Of a DNA stretch of 64,000 nt, positions 49,890 to 58,482 are shown piece after piece. Positions within the stretch are counted from its first letter, which is position 1. Each line of letters starts with the position of its first letter. The stretch is from Neobacillus mesonae (lineage in GTDB: Bacteria; Bacillota; Bacilli; Bacillales; Cytobacillaceae). Under the pieces are notes generated by a model that was not told where the DNA came from, ran no database searches, and saw nothing but the letters and a program-made list of their open reading frames with translations. Made by a program: the position numbers and the translations under genes. The stretch is from contig NZ_KV440949.1 of the NCBI RefSeq assembly GCF_001636315.1, positions 1,528,703-1,592,702 of the forward strand, given 5' to 3'.

Positions 49890-52268
49890 CTAAATAATGT
49901 TATCAGACTCTAAAAACTGAATAATTCGTTCTGTGTTTTTTCTGTCACTGAATTCATTTATCTTTAAATATTTTTGTTGGTATTCTTCCTCTAAATCATA
50001 ATTATTTTGAATTGCCTTCTTACATGCAGCAACTAATGTTTTTACATCATAGACAACTGGTCCTGGGGCATTTTCCTCATTGACCGGTGGAATAGCTTTG
50101 TATTGTTCTATCAAGTAATCCTTTTCCTCCCAATAAAAAATTGGATAAGCTCCACGAACGATTGCATCGTAAATGGCTGAAGAATAATCAGTAATAAAAA
50201 TTTGGGCCTTTTTCAAAGCCTCCGATGGATTATCCGATATAATACTTCTATACTCAGGCATATCCCGATATATAAACTCAGAAAATTTGTTATGCGGGAC
50301 AATTAATAAACGATCTATTAAACCTGCCTTTTTGAACTCCTCAATCACTTTAATGATTGTTCTATAATAAGTCGTCTCCTCAATTTGATCCGTATAGATT
50401 AAACCTTCTTCCCAGTATCGATATGTTGGCATAAAAGCAATTTTATTTGCATCTTCATCAAGTTTAGCATAATCAAATGTTGCTAACCCCGTTAAGATCA
50501 AATCACTTTCCTCATAATTCATTTTCTTAAATTCCCCAATTTCCAGATGAGAACTTATTACAGTTTTGTAAACGTTAAATGCTGTTTTATCTTTATGAAA
50601 ACCAAATGCCATTGGATTATCTACTGGTTTTGCAAACATAATTCCATGTTGTAAAAAAACTAATGGGGTGGACTGAATTTTATTTCTTAAACTTTCGATA
50701 TAAAGACGGTCATTTAAAACATGGTTAGAAAGCTCACTTGCAATAAAATAATCAGCATTAAAAATAGAAAGAAAGTGTCGAAAACTGTATTTTTCGATTA
50801 TATTACTTCCGTATTTTTCTTTCATATAAGGATAATGACCAGAGTCTTTATTCAAGATAAAATAATTTTTGGATTTTGGTCTTTGTTTTTCCATCACCTT
50901 CTCAAAAACACGGAAGGCTGACTCATCAGCCTTATTACTCTTTTTCTCAAAAAACAAATTCAAATTACGTTTATTGGAAGTTTTAAATATCCTTGAAACC
51001 CATTTTGCTGCAGCTATTTTTAATCTGCTTTTGAATGAATATTCTTCAGAGTAAGGAATAATGGTTGAGGTTATATAACCACGTAAGTTGGAACGTATAA
51101 CATTTACTAAGTCCTTATTCTTTTTATATACATAGGTCTTTACTTTGTCCTCTTTTCTTTTAAAATACAAATTATGAATCAGTACATCTTTATCTCCGAT
51201 AAATAAATTATTATGAATTCTATTATTAATATTTAAAGAAGAGATTGGAATCTTAAAATACCCATACCGCTTTAAAAATTTTATATTTGAAAATGGTCGA
51301 TGAAATTTAGCAACAAGATGGTCGGAATTTCTTACATATAGATAGTCATATTTTCTAAATGCATGAAGCGCATAATGAGTAAACCTGCCGAAGATATATA
51401 AATTTTCCCCAAAGAAAGCAGTCCTAAGCTTTGCCCTATGTTGAGTAACTAAAAATGGATTCTTTTTTGCGATAAAAATGCCATTACTTCTTAAAAATAA
51501 ATAATATCTTGATTTATTTATTACGATGATACTTAATATGTTTTTCTCTTCAAAATCATTTATGGAACTTTTATCAAAAACTCTCTTTGCTTTACGCTTA
51601 TTAAATTTCCTAAAGTTAATATTTTTCGTAATATTTGTATATTTGTTTTCGATAGTAATTTTATTAAAATTACTTATCTCAACTGATAACATGGGGTGGT
51701 CAATTATATTACTTAGCACAATTTTTGCAATAATTAATTCTTTATTAATAACATCATAAGAAACAATAAGATTATAAATGCCAAAGTTAACCTTTGATAT
51801 TACAATAAATCTTTCTTCCAACTCTGATTCAAATTCTAATTCTAATTTATACTCAAATTTCCATTCTACTGGTGTAGTGGTTAAAAAGGAGTTAACTAAT
51901 GCTACTTGATTTTCATCTTTGTCAACTAGTTCAATGCTAGCTAACCCAATCTGCCTAATAAATAGGGCTTCATTAAAGTTTTGTATGTTTAAATTATATT
52001 TTTTCTTATAAGAAAACGTACCATCAGTTTCTAACAACAAAAAAATCTCGTTGTCATACGAATATACATACAAAGTACCGACTTCGTTAATAGCATATTC
52101 TAAAAGAAGTTGATCGGGCAGCTCGGTATTAGAAAGAAAGTAGGGTTCATTTTTTTGTAAATCATCTATTTGCCATTTATAAGAAGTTTTTGTTTGATCA
52201 TTAAAAAGATGAATGATGGATGGATTTAACTCCACTACATTGATTATTTGGTTATAAACTGTATACAT
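49890..52268 (-). CDS. Divergent CDP-glycerol glycerophosphotransferase-like protein with a novel N-terminal half
   Basis: About 792 residues. The C-terminal half (from about residue 430) is a distant TagF-type domain: FLQHGIMFAKPV replaces TWHGTPLK but keeps the His, IAFMPTYRYW replaces APTWR, LLIVPHNKF replaces the RxHP region, and FITDYSSAIYDAIVRGAYPIFYW is clear. The N-terminal 420 residues are beta-rich, contain no signal peptide, and match no family I recognise; phrases such as VFLL-ETDGTFSYKKKYNL and YLFLRSNGIFIAKKNPF repeat a theme of alternating hydrophobic strands. I start it at the ATG at 52268, preceded by AGGAGTG. It is 78 bases downstream of the GT2 fusion gene with no clear terminator between, so they are likely cotranscribed. 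Base composition is very AT-rich. Confidence 0.78.
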   Translation of the reverse strand: MYTVYNQIINVVELNPSIIHLFNDQTKTSYKWQIDDLQKNEPYFLSNTELPDQLLLEYAINEVGTLYVYSYDNEIFLLLETDGTFSYKKKYNLNIQNFNEALFIRQIGLASIELVDKDENQVALVNSFLTTTPVEWKFEYKLELEFESELEERFIVISKVNFGIYNLIVSYDVINKELIIAKIVLSNIIDHPMLSVEISNFNKITIENKYTNITKNINFRKFNKRKAKRVFDKSSINDFEEKNILSIIVINKSRYYLFLRSNGIFIAKKNPFLVTQHRAKLRTAFFGENLYIFGRFTHYALHAFRKYDYLYVRNSDHLVAKFHRPFSNIKFLKRYGYFKIPISSLNINNRIHNNLFIGDKDVLIHNLYFKRKEDKVKTYVYKKNKDLVNVIRSNLRGYITSTIIPYSEEYSFKSRLKIAAAKWVSRIFKTSNKRNLNLFFEKKSNKADESAFRVFEKVMEKQRPKSKNYFILNKDSGHYPYMKEKYGSNIIEKYSFRHFLSIFNADYFIASELSNHVLNDRLYIESLRNKIQSTPLVFLQHGIMFAKPVDNPMAFGFHKDKTAFNVYKTVISSHLEIGEFKKMNYEESDLILTGLATFDYAKLDEDANKIAFMPTYRYWEEGLIYTDQIEETTYYRTIIKVIEEFKKAGLIDRLLIVPHNKFSEFIYRDMPEYRSIISDNPSEALKKAQIFITDYSSAIYDAIVRGAYPIFYWEEKDYLIEQYKAIPPVNEENAPGPVVYDVKTLVAACKKAIQNNYDLEEEYQQKYLKINEFSDRKNTERIIQFLESDNII

Positions 52269-52346
52269 TTTTCTCAACACTCCTGATGTGTTTCTCACAA
52301 AATTAACTTCATTAATTACTAAAGAGTAGTTTTTTACCTAATCTAT

Positions 52347-54488
52347 TTATTCTCTTTTTAGAAAAACCCGGTTAACCACCTTTTCAGTTGCCTTCCCATC
52401 ATGCCAGCTACAAAATATTTCGTAAAACTTATCAAATCTGTCTGCATAATCCATCTTTAACGTATCAATATTATTAATGGCATCAATAACAGCATCGCTT
52501 GTCGTTAATAACGGCCCAGGTGCATCTTTTTCGAAGTCTAAATAAAATCCCCTCAATTGGTCACGGTACTTTTCAAGATCATAAGTATAAAACAAGATTG
52601 GACGCTTTAAGTTGGCATAATCGAAAAATACTGAAGAATAATCAGTTATCAAAATATCTGAGATTAAATATAGTTCTGCAATATCATCATATTTAGAAAG
52701 ATTAAAAGCAAATCCCTCTAGCCCTTCAACATTTATATCGTCAGCAATAAAATAATGCATTCTTAATGCCACGACATACTTATCACCAAGTTCTTCCTTC
52801 ATCTTTTTTAGATTAAGCTGGATCTGGAACTTATATTTACCTGGTTCATAATACTCATCATCCCTCCATGTAGGGGCGTATAGTATTACCTTTTTATCCT
52901 CGGGAATTCCTAATGACTTCTTAACTTTCGATGAGATTTCGTCTTTCCTAGCAGAATAAAGAATATCATTTCTCGGATAACCGTATTCAAGCATTTCGTT
53001 GTTAAATTTAAATGCCCTTTTAAATATTTCTGAAGAATATTGATTAGGAGAAACGAGAAAATCCCATGCCCTGGATTGCAAATAAAAATCACTTTTATAT
53101 CTTGGATTCGCGGAGTAAACATCCTTCATATCAAACACTAATTTTTTTAAAGGCGTACCATGCCAAGTTTCTAAAAAAACATTACCTTCTCTTTTAATAA
53201 GGTGCAACGGTTGACGCATATTATTAACCCAGTATTTTGAAACAGCAAAATAATAATAATATGCTAAGCTAAACCTTTTAACAATTTTAGCATTACCAGG
53301 AATTTTTTTATTTTTATCATTAAATACCCAAATACATTTATAATCCAAATTATGTTCCATGATATATTCATAAATATTTCGCGGACTATCAGAATAATTT
53401 TTCCCCAAAAAACTCTCAAATATAATGTAATTGTCTTTCAGCGGGAATCTTAGAAAGAACTTTTTATAAATATATTTTTTAAGCCTTGTAAAGCCTTGTA
53501 CAGCATTTTTGATATCCCTAAGCTCCGTGTTAAAACGAAAAGCCTTTAAAAACTTAACCTTATCTCCAATCATAAGCTGCTTAAGTTCTCGTCTAATATA
53601 TATTGGTTGTGAAGTAACGATTTTAGGATTTAGAACTTTTACAACTGACTCAATTAATTCAAAACGCTTGTCAAAGTTATTATTTTCTTCAAAAATTTTA
53701 ACACGTTGACTTCGATAAAATCCTAAAAATAAACTGTCTAGATACATCTTAATTTTTTCCATTTGACCGAATTTCCGGTCCATTTTATGATACATTTCAA
53801 TTAATTCATTAGTCTTTTCATCTATTTGCCTTTGAATAAGACTTGGATTTGTAATCGGATCATTTCTAACTCGTTTGTAATACGTTAAGACTTTTAGGTT
53901 TGGTATATTTTCCACATTTAACAAAAGCGGAACTATACCGGAAATATCTGTATAACCCTTTGTTTCTTCGTTAAACTTTATATTATGGTCTCGAATAAAA
54001 TCACTTTTAATAAGTACATTAAGAATGCTGCCCTCTTCAAAAAATTCGTTCGCAACTTTTCTCTCTATAGCTACTTCCGTATTCTTCCTTTTCTGTTCTA
54101 TGTCGGATGGTCTTTGCATCAGTTTTGTTTCACCAAGAATCAATGGAGATTCCTGAATATTTTTTAAAAGTAATTCAACAGCGTTCTCTGCAAGGAAATC
54201 ATCACTATCAAGAAAAAAGACGTAATCCCCAGTGACTGCATTTAATCCTTTGTTTCGAGAAAAAGCAACTCCTTTATTTTGGGGATTTTCCAAAAAGATA
54301 ATTCTAGAGTCCTGAATTTGTGACTTAATATATTGGGTATTTTCAAAGTCCGACCCATCATTAATAATAATGATTTCTAAATTCGTATAACTCTGCATAA
54401 TTACAGAATCTAAACAATCTCCGATAAATTCCATGGAGTTGTAATAGGGGATGATTATTGATACCTTTTTTTCTGGCTTAGTTATCAT
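52347..54488 (-). CDS. Fused GT2 glycosyltransferase and CDP-glycerol glycerophosphotransferase
   Basis: A 713-residue protein. Residues 1 to about 320 are a GT-A family 2 domain: VSIIIPYYNSMEFIGDCLDSV, INDGSD and FFLDSDDFL (DxD-type motif at about 94-97). Residues about 345-713 are a TagF-type domain with LETWHGTPLKKLVFDMKDV, GYPRNDILY, ILYAPTWRDDEYY, VALRMHYFIAD and ILITDYSSVFFDYANL. Such fusions suggest a polymer whose repeat alternates a sugar with glycerol phosphate, made by one protein; the sugar is unknown. AGGAGTG precedes the ATG. The C-terminal half is close to the single-domain protein at 48.4-49.6 kb. Confidence 0.88.
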   Translation of the reverse strand: MITKPEKKVSIIIPYYNSMEFIGDCLDSVIMQSYTNLEIIIINDGSDFENTQYIKSQIQDSRIIFLENPQNKGVAFSRNKGLNAVTGDYVFFLDSDDFLAENAVELLLKNIQESPLILGETKLMQRPSDIEQKRKNTEVAIERKVANEFFEEGSILNVLIKSDFIRDHNIKFNEETKGYTDISGIVPLLLNVENIPNLKVLTYYKRVRNDPITNPSLIQRQIDEKTNELIEMYHKMDRKFGQMEKIKMYLDSLFLGFYRSQRVKIFEENNNFDKRFELIESVVKVLNPKIVTSQPIYIRRELKQLMIGDKVKFLKAFRFNTELRDIKNAVQGFTRLKKYIYKKFFLRFPLKDNYIIFESFLGKNYSDSPRNIYEYIMEHNLDYKCIWVFNDKNKKIPGNAKIVKRFSLAYYYYFAVSKYWVNNMRQPLHLIKREGNVFLETWHGTPLKKLVFDMKDVYSANPRYKSDFYLQSRAWDFLVSPNQYSSEIFKRAFKFNNEMLEYGYPRNDILYSARKDEISSKVKKSLGIPEDKKVILYAPTWRDDEYYEPGKYKFQIQLNLKKMKEELGDKYVVALRMHYFIADDINVEGLEGFAFNLSKYDDIAELYLISDILITDYSSVFFDYANLKRPILFYTYDLEKYRDQLRGFYLDFEKDAPGPLLTTSDAVIDAINNIDTLKMDYADRFDKFYEIFCSWHDGKATEKVVNRVFLKRE

Positions 54489-54800
54489 TTATTTCTTTTC
54501 ACTCCTGAAATTTCGACAAGTTTCATTATCGATTTTATCAAATTTCATAGGTTTGGTATAGCAATGTTATTTTAACAAAAAGTTTACACCTTTAAATTAA
54601 GGTTTCCAAGAATATGTAAAAAATTAATTTCCTTTTAAAAATTTATTAAAAATATGACATATTTTAAATTTTAACCTATTTTAAATATCAACCCCCTTGT
54701 CTATTTGGACAAGGGGGTTATTATCTATATAAAAGTCCTTCCAGTATAAAACCCAAGCAAACCCAAAAATGGGTGTCTCTCATTGTTGGTAAAAGCTCAT
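54489..54800. other. AT-rich spacer holding the mnaA terminator
   Basis: No gene is supported in these 312 bases. The terminator at 54690-54719 divides it; the remainder upstream of the GT2 fusion probably contains its promoter, not fixed by eye. Confidence 0.5.
54690..54719 (-). terminator. Intrinsic terminator of mnaA
   Basis: AACCCCCTTGTC pairs perfectly with GACAAGGGGGTT, 6-base loop, T-rich on the minus-strand 3' side. Confidence 0.75.
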
Positions 54801-55949
54801 TTATTTCACATTAAAGTCAGCAGGTCTTATATCGGTTCTTCCAAAATGGTATAAGATGGCTTCCACAATTCTTTGTGAGGCCACTCCATCTCCATAAGGA
54901 TTAGATGACTTGGACATTTTGTCATGTGCAATCGGATCTGACAAAAGCTCATCAGCCATTTCAAAAATTGTCTCTTCATTGATTCCAGCAAGTTTCAATG
55001 TTCCTGCCGCAATCCCTTCTGGACGTTCCGTTGTATCTCGTAAAACCAGAACCGGTACACCTAGCGAAGGAGCCTCTTCTTGTACACCACCAGAATCAGT
55101 CAATATTAAGTATGCATGTGAAGCAAAGTTATGGAAGTCAATTACGTCCAACGGTTCGATCAGATGAATTCTTTCATCATTCCCTAATACACGATTTGCA
55201 ATTTCTCTAACAACCGGGTTCATATGAACCGGATAGACAACCTGAACATCGTCATGCTTTTCTACTAAACGTTTAATTGCCCTGAACATGTTTTCCATTG
55301 GTTTTCCAAGGTTTTCCCGACGATGAGCGGTCATCAAGATTAATCGGTCTTGTCCTAGCTTTTCAAGTACAGGATGTGAGTAATTTGCTTTAACAGTTGT
55401 TTTTAAAGCATCGATTGCTGTATTACCTGTAATAAATATTGATTCTTCCTTTTTATTTTCAATTATTAAATTTTGTTTTGATTGGCCAGTAGGGGCAAAA
55501 TGTAAATCTGCCAAAACCCCTGTCATTTGCCGGTTCATTTCTTCAGGATATGGTGAATATTTGTTATACGTTCTTAAACCAGCTTCAACATGGCCAATAG
55601 GAATTGAATGATAAAAGGCAGCCAAACTTGCCACAAAAGTAGTTGTAGTATCACCGTGAACCAACACAATATCTGGCTTTTCTTCGGCTAGGACTTGATT
55701 TAATCTCTCTAAACATCTAGTGGTAACATCTATTAAAGTTTGTCTGTCTTTCATAATATTTAAGTCATAATCCGGAGTAATTTCAAATATATTTAACACT
55801 TGATCAAGCATTTCACGATGTTGAGCTGTTACTGTAACAATTGATTTAATTTCATCATTATGTTTTTCTAACTCTTTAACAAGAGGTGCCATTTTTATCG
55901 CCTCAGGTCTTGTCCCAAAAACAGTCATTACCTTTAATTGATTTTCCAT
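54801..55949 (-). CDS. mnaA: UDP-N-acetylglucosamine 2-epimerase (non-hydrolysing)
   Basis: A 382-residue enzyme that interconverts UDP-GlcNAc and UDP-ManNAc. Signatures are VMTVFGTRPEAIKMAPLV, TAQHREMLDQVL, VHGDTTTTFVASLAAFY, GHVEAGLRTYNKYSPYPEE, LMTAHRRENLGKPM and LTDSGGVQEEAPSLG. Its product is the donor for TagA, so it completes the linkage-unit pathway of this locus. TTGGAGG precedes the ATG and a 20-base inverted repeat (AACGTATA/TATACGTT, 55966-55985) lies directly upstream. Confidence 0.95.
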   Translation of the reverse strand: MENQLKVMTVFGTRPEAIKMAPLVKELEKHNDEIKSIVTVTAQHREMLDQVLNIFEITPDYDLNIMKDRQTLIDVTTRCLERLNQVLAEEKPDIVLVHGDTTTTFVASLAAFYHSIPIGHVEAGLRTYNKYSPYPEEMNRQMTGVLADLHFAPTGQSKQNLIIENKKEESIFITGNTAIDALKTTVKANYSHPVLEKLGQDRLILMTAHRRENLGKPMENMFRAIKRLVEKHDDVQVVYPVHMNPVVREIANRVLGNDERIHLIEPLDVIDFHNFASHAYLILTDSGGVQEEAPSLGVPVLVLRDTTERPEGIAAGTLKLAGINEETIFEMADELLSDPIAHDKMSKSSNPYGDGVASQRIVEAILYHFGRTDIRPADFNVK

Positions 55950-55965
55950 AAAAAGACCTCCAATT

Positions 55966-55985
55966 AACGTATATAGCTATACGTT
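55966..55985. promoter_or_regulatory. Inverted repeat upstream of mnaA
   Basis: AACGTATA-TAGC-TATACGTT, perfect 8-base arms, just upstream of the mnaA ribosome site. It could be an operator or leader hairpin; the regulator is unknown. Confidence 0.35.
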
Positions 55986-56085
55986 TTATATTTCAACAAA
56001 TAAGCTGCTTATCATTCAACTCTTTAACATGATATCAAATTACTAAATGAAGGGAAAGAAAAAGGGGCATTTGTTCATTTGCAAT

Positions 56086-56108
56086 AAAAAAGGCTGGGAT
56101 GCCAGCCT
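56086..56108 (-). terminator. Intrinsic terminator of the long tagH gene
   Basis: AGGCTGG and CCAGCCT arms with a 4-base loop; T-run on the minus strand. Confidence 0.8.
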
Positions 56109-56120
56109 AAAAATTACTTC

Positions 56121-57779
56121 TTAAACGTTCCCGTTATCAGAAGTTTGTTTTACTGATATTTTGTTGAAATTAAATCCATTTGAGAAAAAAATAAAGTCAT
56201 GTTTTTCCCCATGATATAAAACTGCTTTTTCCCCTTGAAGAAGACTTGGCTCTCCTAATTGGGATATCAACTGTTCTTGGTTAATTACTGTATTAATCCC
56301 TATAGTAATCTCATTAACAATTCCATTTTGATCATAAGCCATCTCTACTAACCCATTCCCAATACCCTCGGTTTCTTGCTTAGTCTTTCCAAGATATGAT
56401 AAACCTTCACTAAACTTGTCTTGCTGAGCAATATAACTTATGGAAGTAACTAATTTATCCTCATTTATCTGGGTTTGCAGCTTACTAACTAACTTTTCAC
56501 TAATCCATCCTGAACGACCGTCAGCTAATTTGAATTTTAGCCAATTAATATCCTCTATAGGATCCTTTACGGTTTCCTCAACATCAACTGTATCTCCAAA
56601 ATCCACCATCGCAATTTTTCTACTATTAGTTAAATCAGGTGTGTCCCTAACAAAACCTGTCGCCAATTGAACGTAACGTATATCTTTTTTAATCTCCTCA
56701 ACTGTCTCCTTTACTGGCTCATTTTGTTTGGATTCAGTTTTATTCTTTAATGCATCGCTTTCCTTTACCGCTGACGCCTTTTCTTGATTATCTGACTTCA
56801 AATAGGTCATCGGATTCCATTTTAAGAATATCAAAAGCGCGGCTGCTAGGAAGATTAATGTTGTAAAAGCGGTTATTGCTTTTTTTCCAATTCGTTTTGG
56901 CTTTTTCCTAGAATTATCGCTCCTAGCTTGGCTAAGAAAACTGACATCCTCATTTTTCTGCATTTCAATACTGCCTTCGACAATCTCCTGTTTTTTACTT
57001 CTCATTTCCGCTATACTTTGATTAAACGTTTTTCTTTCTTCCTTCGACATATTGTTAAAAGCTTTAATAAACTTTTCGTACTGTGGAATTACTTCTTTAA
57101 TTGGGCCGTAAGCCTTTACTTGCCCACCCTCAAGCCAAAGGGCCTTTTGACAAAATTGCTTTACTTGTCCAATAGAATGGCTAATAAAGAAGATTGTCTT
57201 GCCCTTTTCTTTAAAACTGTTCATCTTATCTAAGCATTTTTGAGCAAAAATTTTATCTCCTACAGAAAGGGCCTCATCAATTACCAAAATATCAGGGTTA
57301 ATAGTTACTGAAATAGCAAAGCCTAGTCTTGATTTCATTCCACTTGAATATTTTTTTACTGGCTGATCAATAAAATCGCCAATTTCCGCAAAATCAATAA
57401 TTTCTGGCATTAAATCAGTAATTTGCTTTTTAGAAAACCCCAGCATTAAGCATTTTAACTCAATATTTTCTTTACCTGTTAATTGATTATTAAGACCGGC
57501 TCCAATTGATATGAGTGCTGCTTCCCCTTTAGTCTTAATAGTTCCTGAAGTTGGTGGAATTACACCGGAGATTAAGTTAGAAATTGTAGATTTACCTGCT
57601 CCATTCACACCAATTATTCCAATAATATCCCCTTTTTTTGCTTCAAAACTAATATTTTGTAATGCATAAAAATCTTTACCATAACCATTTGGTAAAATTA
57701 AATCCAACAACTTATCTGATGTCTTTTTATACATCTTAAATTTTTTCGTGACGTTATTAAAAACAATTGCGGTATCCAT
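56121..57779 (-). CDS. Long TagH: teichoic acid ABC ATPase with membrane helix and extracellular SH3-like domain
   Basis: A 552-residue protein. Residues 1 to about 250 are an ABC ATPase nearly identical in layout to the TagH at 38-39 kb (LLDLILPNGYGKDFYALQNISFEA, Walker A GVNGAGKST, YSSGMKSRLGFA, ILVIDEALSVGD). A linker follows, then one transmembrane helix (about 297-316, AITAFTTLIFLAAALLIFLKW), an acidic/Lys stretch, and an SH3b-like domain (about 370-435, ending LADGRSGWISEKLV) plus a final 110 residues outside. This is the architecture of full-length B. subtilis TagH (527 residues). No second permease gene is beside it, so it may pair with TagG at 39.1-39.9 kb in competition with the short TagH. 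AAGGAGA precedes the ATG. Confidence 0.87.
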   Translation of the reverse strand: MDTAIVFNNVTKKFKMYKKTSDKLLDLILPNGYGKDFYALQNISFEAKKGDIIGIIGVNGAGKSTISNLISGVIPPTSGTIKTKGEAALISIGAGLNNQLTGKENIELKCLMLGFSKKQITDLMPEIIDFAEIGDFIDQPVKKYSSGMKSRLGFAISVTINPDILVIDEALSVGDKIFAQKCLDKMNSFKEKGKTIFFISHSIGQVKQFCQKALWLEGGQVKAYGPIKEVIPQYEKFIKAFNNMSKEERKTFNQSIAEMRSKKQEIVEGSIEMQKNEDVSFLSQARSDNSRKKPKRIGKKAITAFTTLIFLAAALLIFLKWNPMTYLKSDNQEKASAVKESDALKNKTESKQNEPVKETVEEIKKDIRYVQLATGFVRDTPDLTNSRKIAMVDFGDTVDVEETVKDPIEDINWLKFKLADGRSGWISEKLVSKLQTQINEDKLVTSISYIAQQDKFSEGLSYLGKTKQETEGIGNGLVEMAYDQNGIVNEITIGINTVINQEQLISQLGEPSLLQGEKAVLYHGEKHDFIFFSNGFNFNKISVKQTSDNGNV

Positions 57780-58482
57780 GTTTTCTCCTTAATTAAATTA
57801 ATACAGTGGTGGCAAAAGGAACCCTTTCCTTGATAATAGCACAAAATCTATTCTAGTTACTTAGGATTATCTGAATAAAAATCACTTGATCTGTTCCCAA
57901 AAAACTAAATTTTTTACTTTGGGATTTTTCTCGATTCTTGTAACATTAATTGATTTTACAATATTAAATGATAAATAAAATGTATATTGAGAGCACCAAA
58001 CTTATAGTAGCAACTCATAAAATCCACCAAAATTGTTAAGATTTTTTCCTCTTTTACATTAACTTCCACACTTAAATAATATCGCTTTTATTGACATTTT
58101 TCTAGAAAATAATACAATTAATTGATGTGGAATATATGAATGGAGGACCACAATACTTCTCAAAAACAATCTTGGGGGTTAAATCTTGATTCTTTATTCC
58201 CTTTTTAATTAATAAGAGAACTTAATATTTTGGTTGAAGCAGTGTCTTCCTATATTCAAATGAATCTAAGTAGTAGCTACCAAAACCAGAAATTATAGTT
58301 AGTTCATGAGAAATGACTAGTATATTTAGGGCCAGTTTTAATTACCAGCCACAAGTATATTATGGACAAGTTTTTATCTGAACTGACTTTTTATTTTGGG
58401 ATTTTCATATTATCATAATATTTTTTTTAAAGTAATTCTAAAAATTTATATATATAAATAGAAAACAGGAGGTGAAGATAGA
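57780..58482. other. 703-base AT-rich divergent spacer
   Basis: No gene is supported. A 21-codon frame starting GTG near 58136 and another near 58225 lack family resemblance and good starts. It separates the minus-strand tagH gene from the plus-strand transferase pair and must contain both promoters. It could be a recombination scar at an island boundary. Confidence 0.45.

Noticed and set aside
58136-58291. Short frames (21-23 codons) in the spacer before the transferase pair
   Set aside because: They lack convincing ribosome sites and any recognisable sequence; chance frames are expected in 700 bases.
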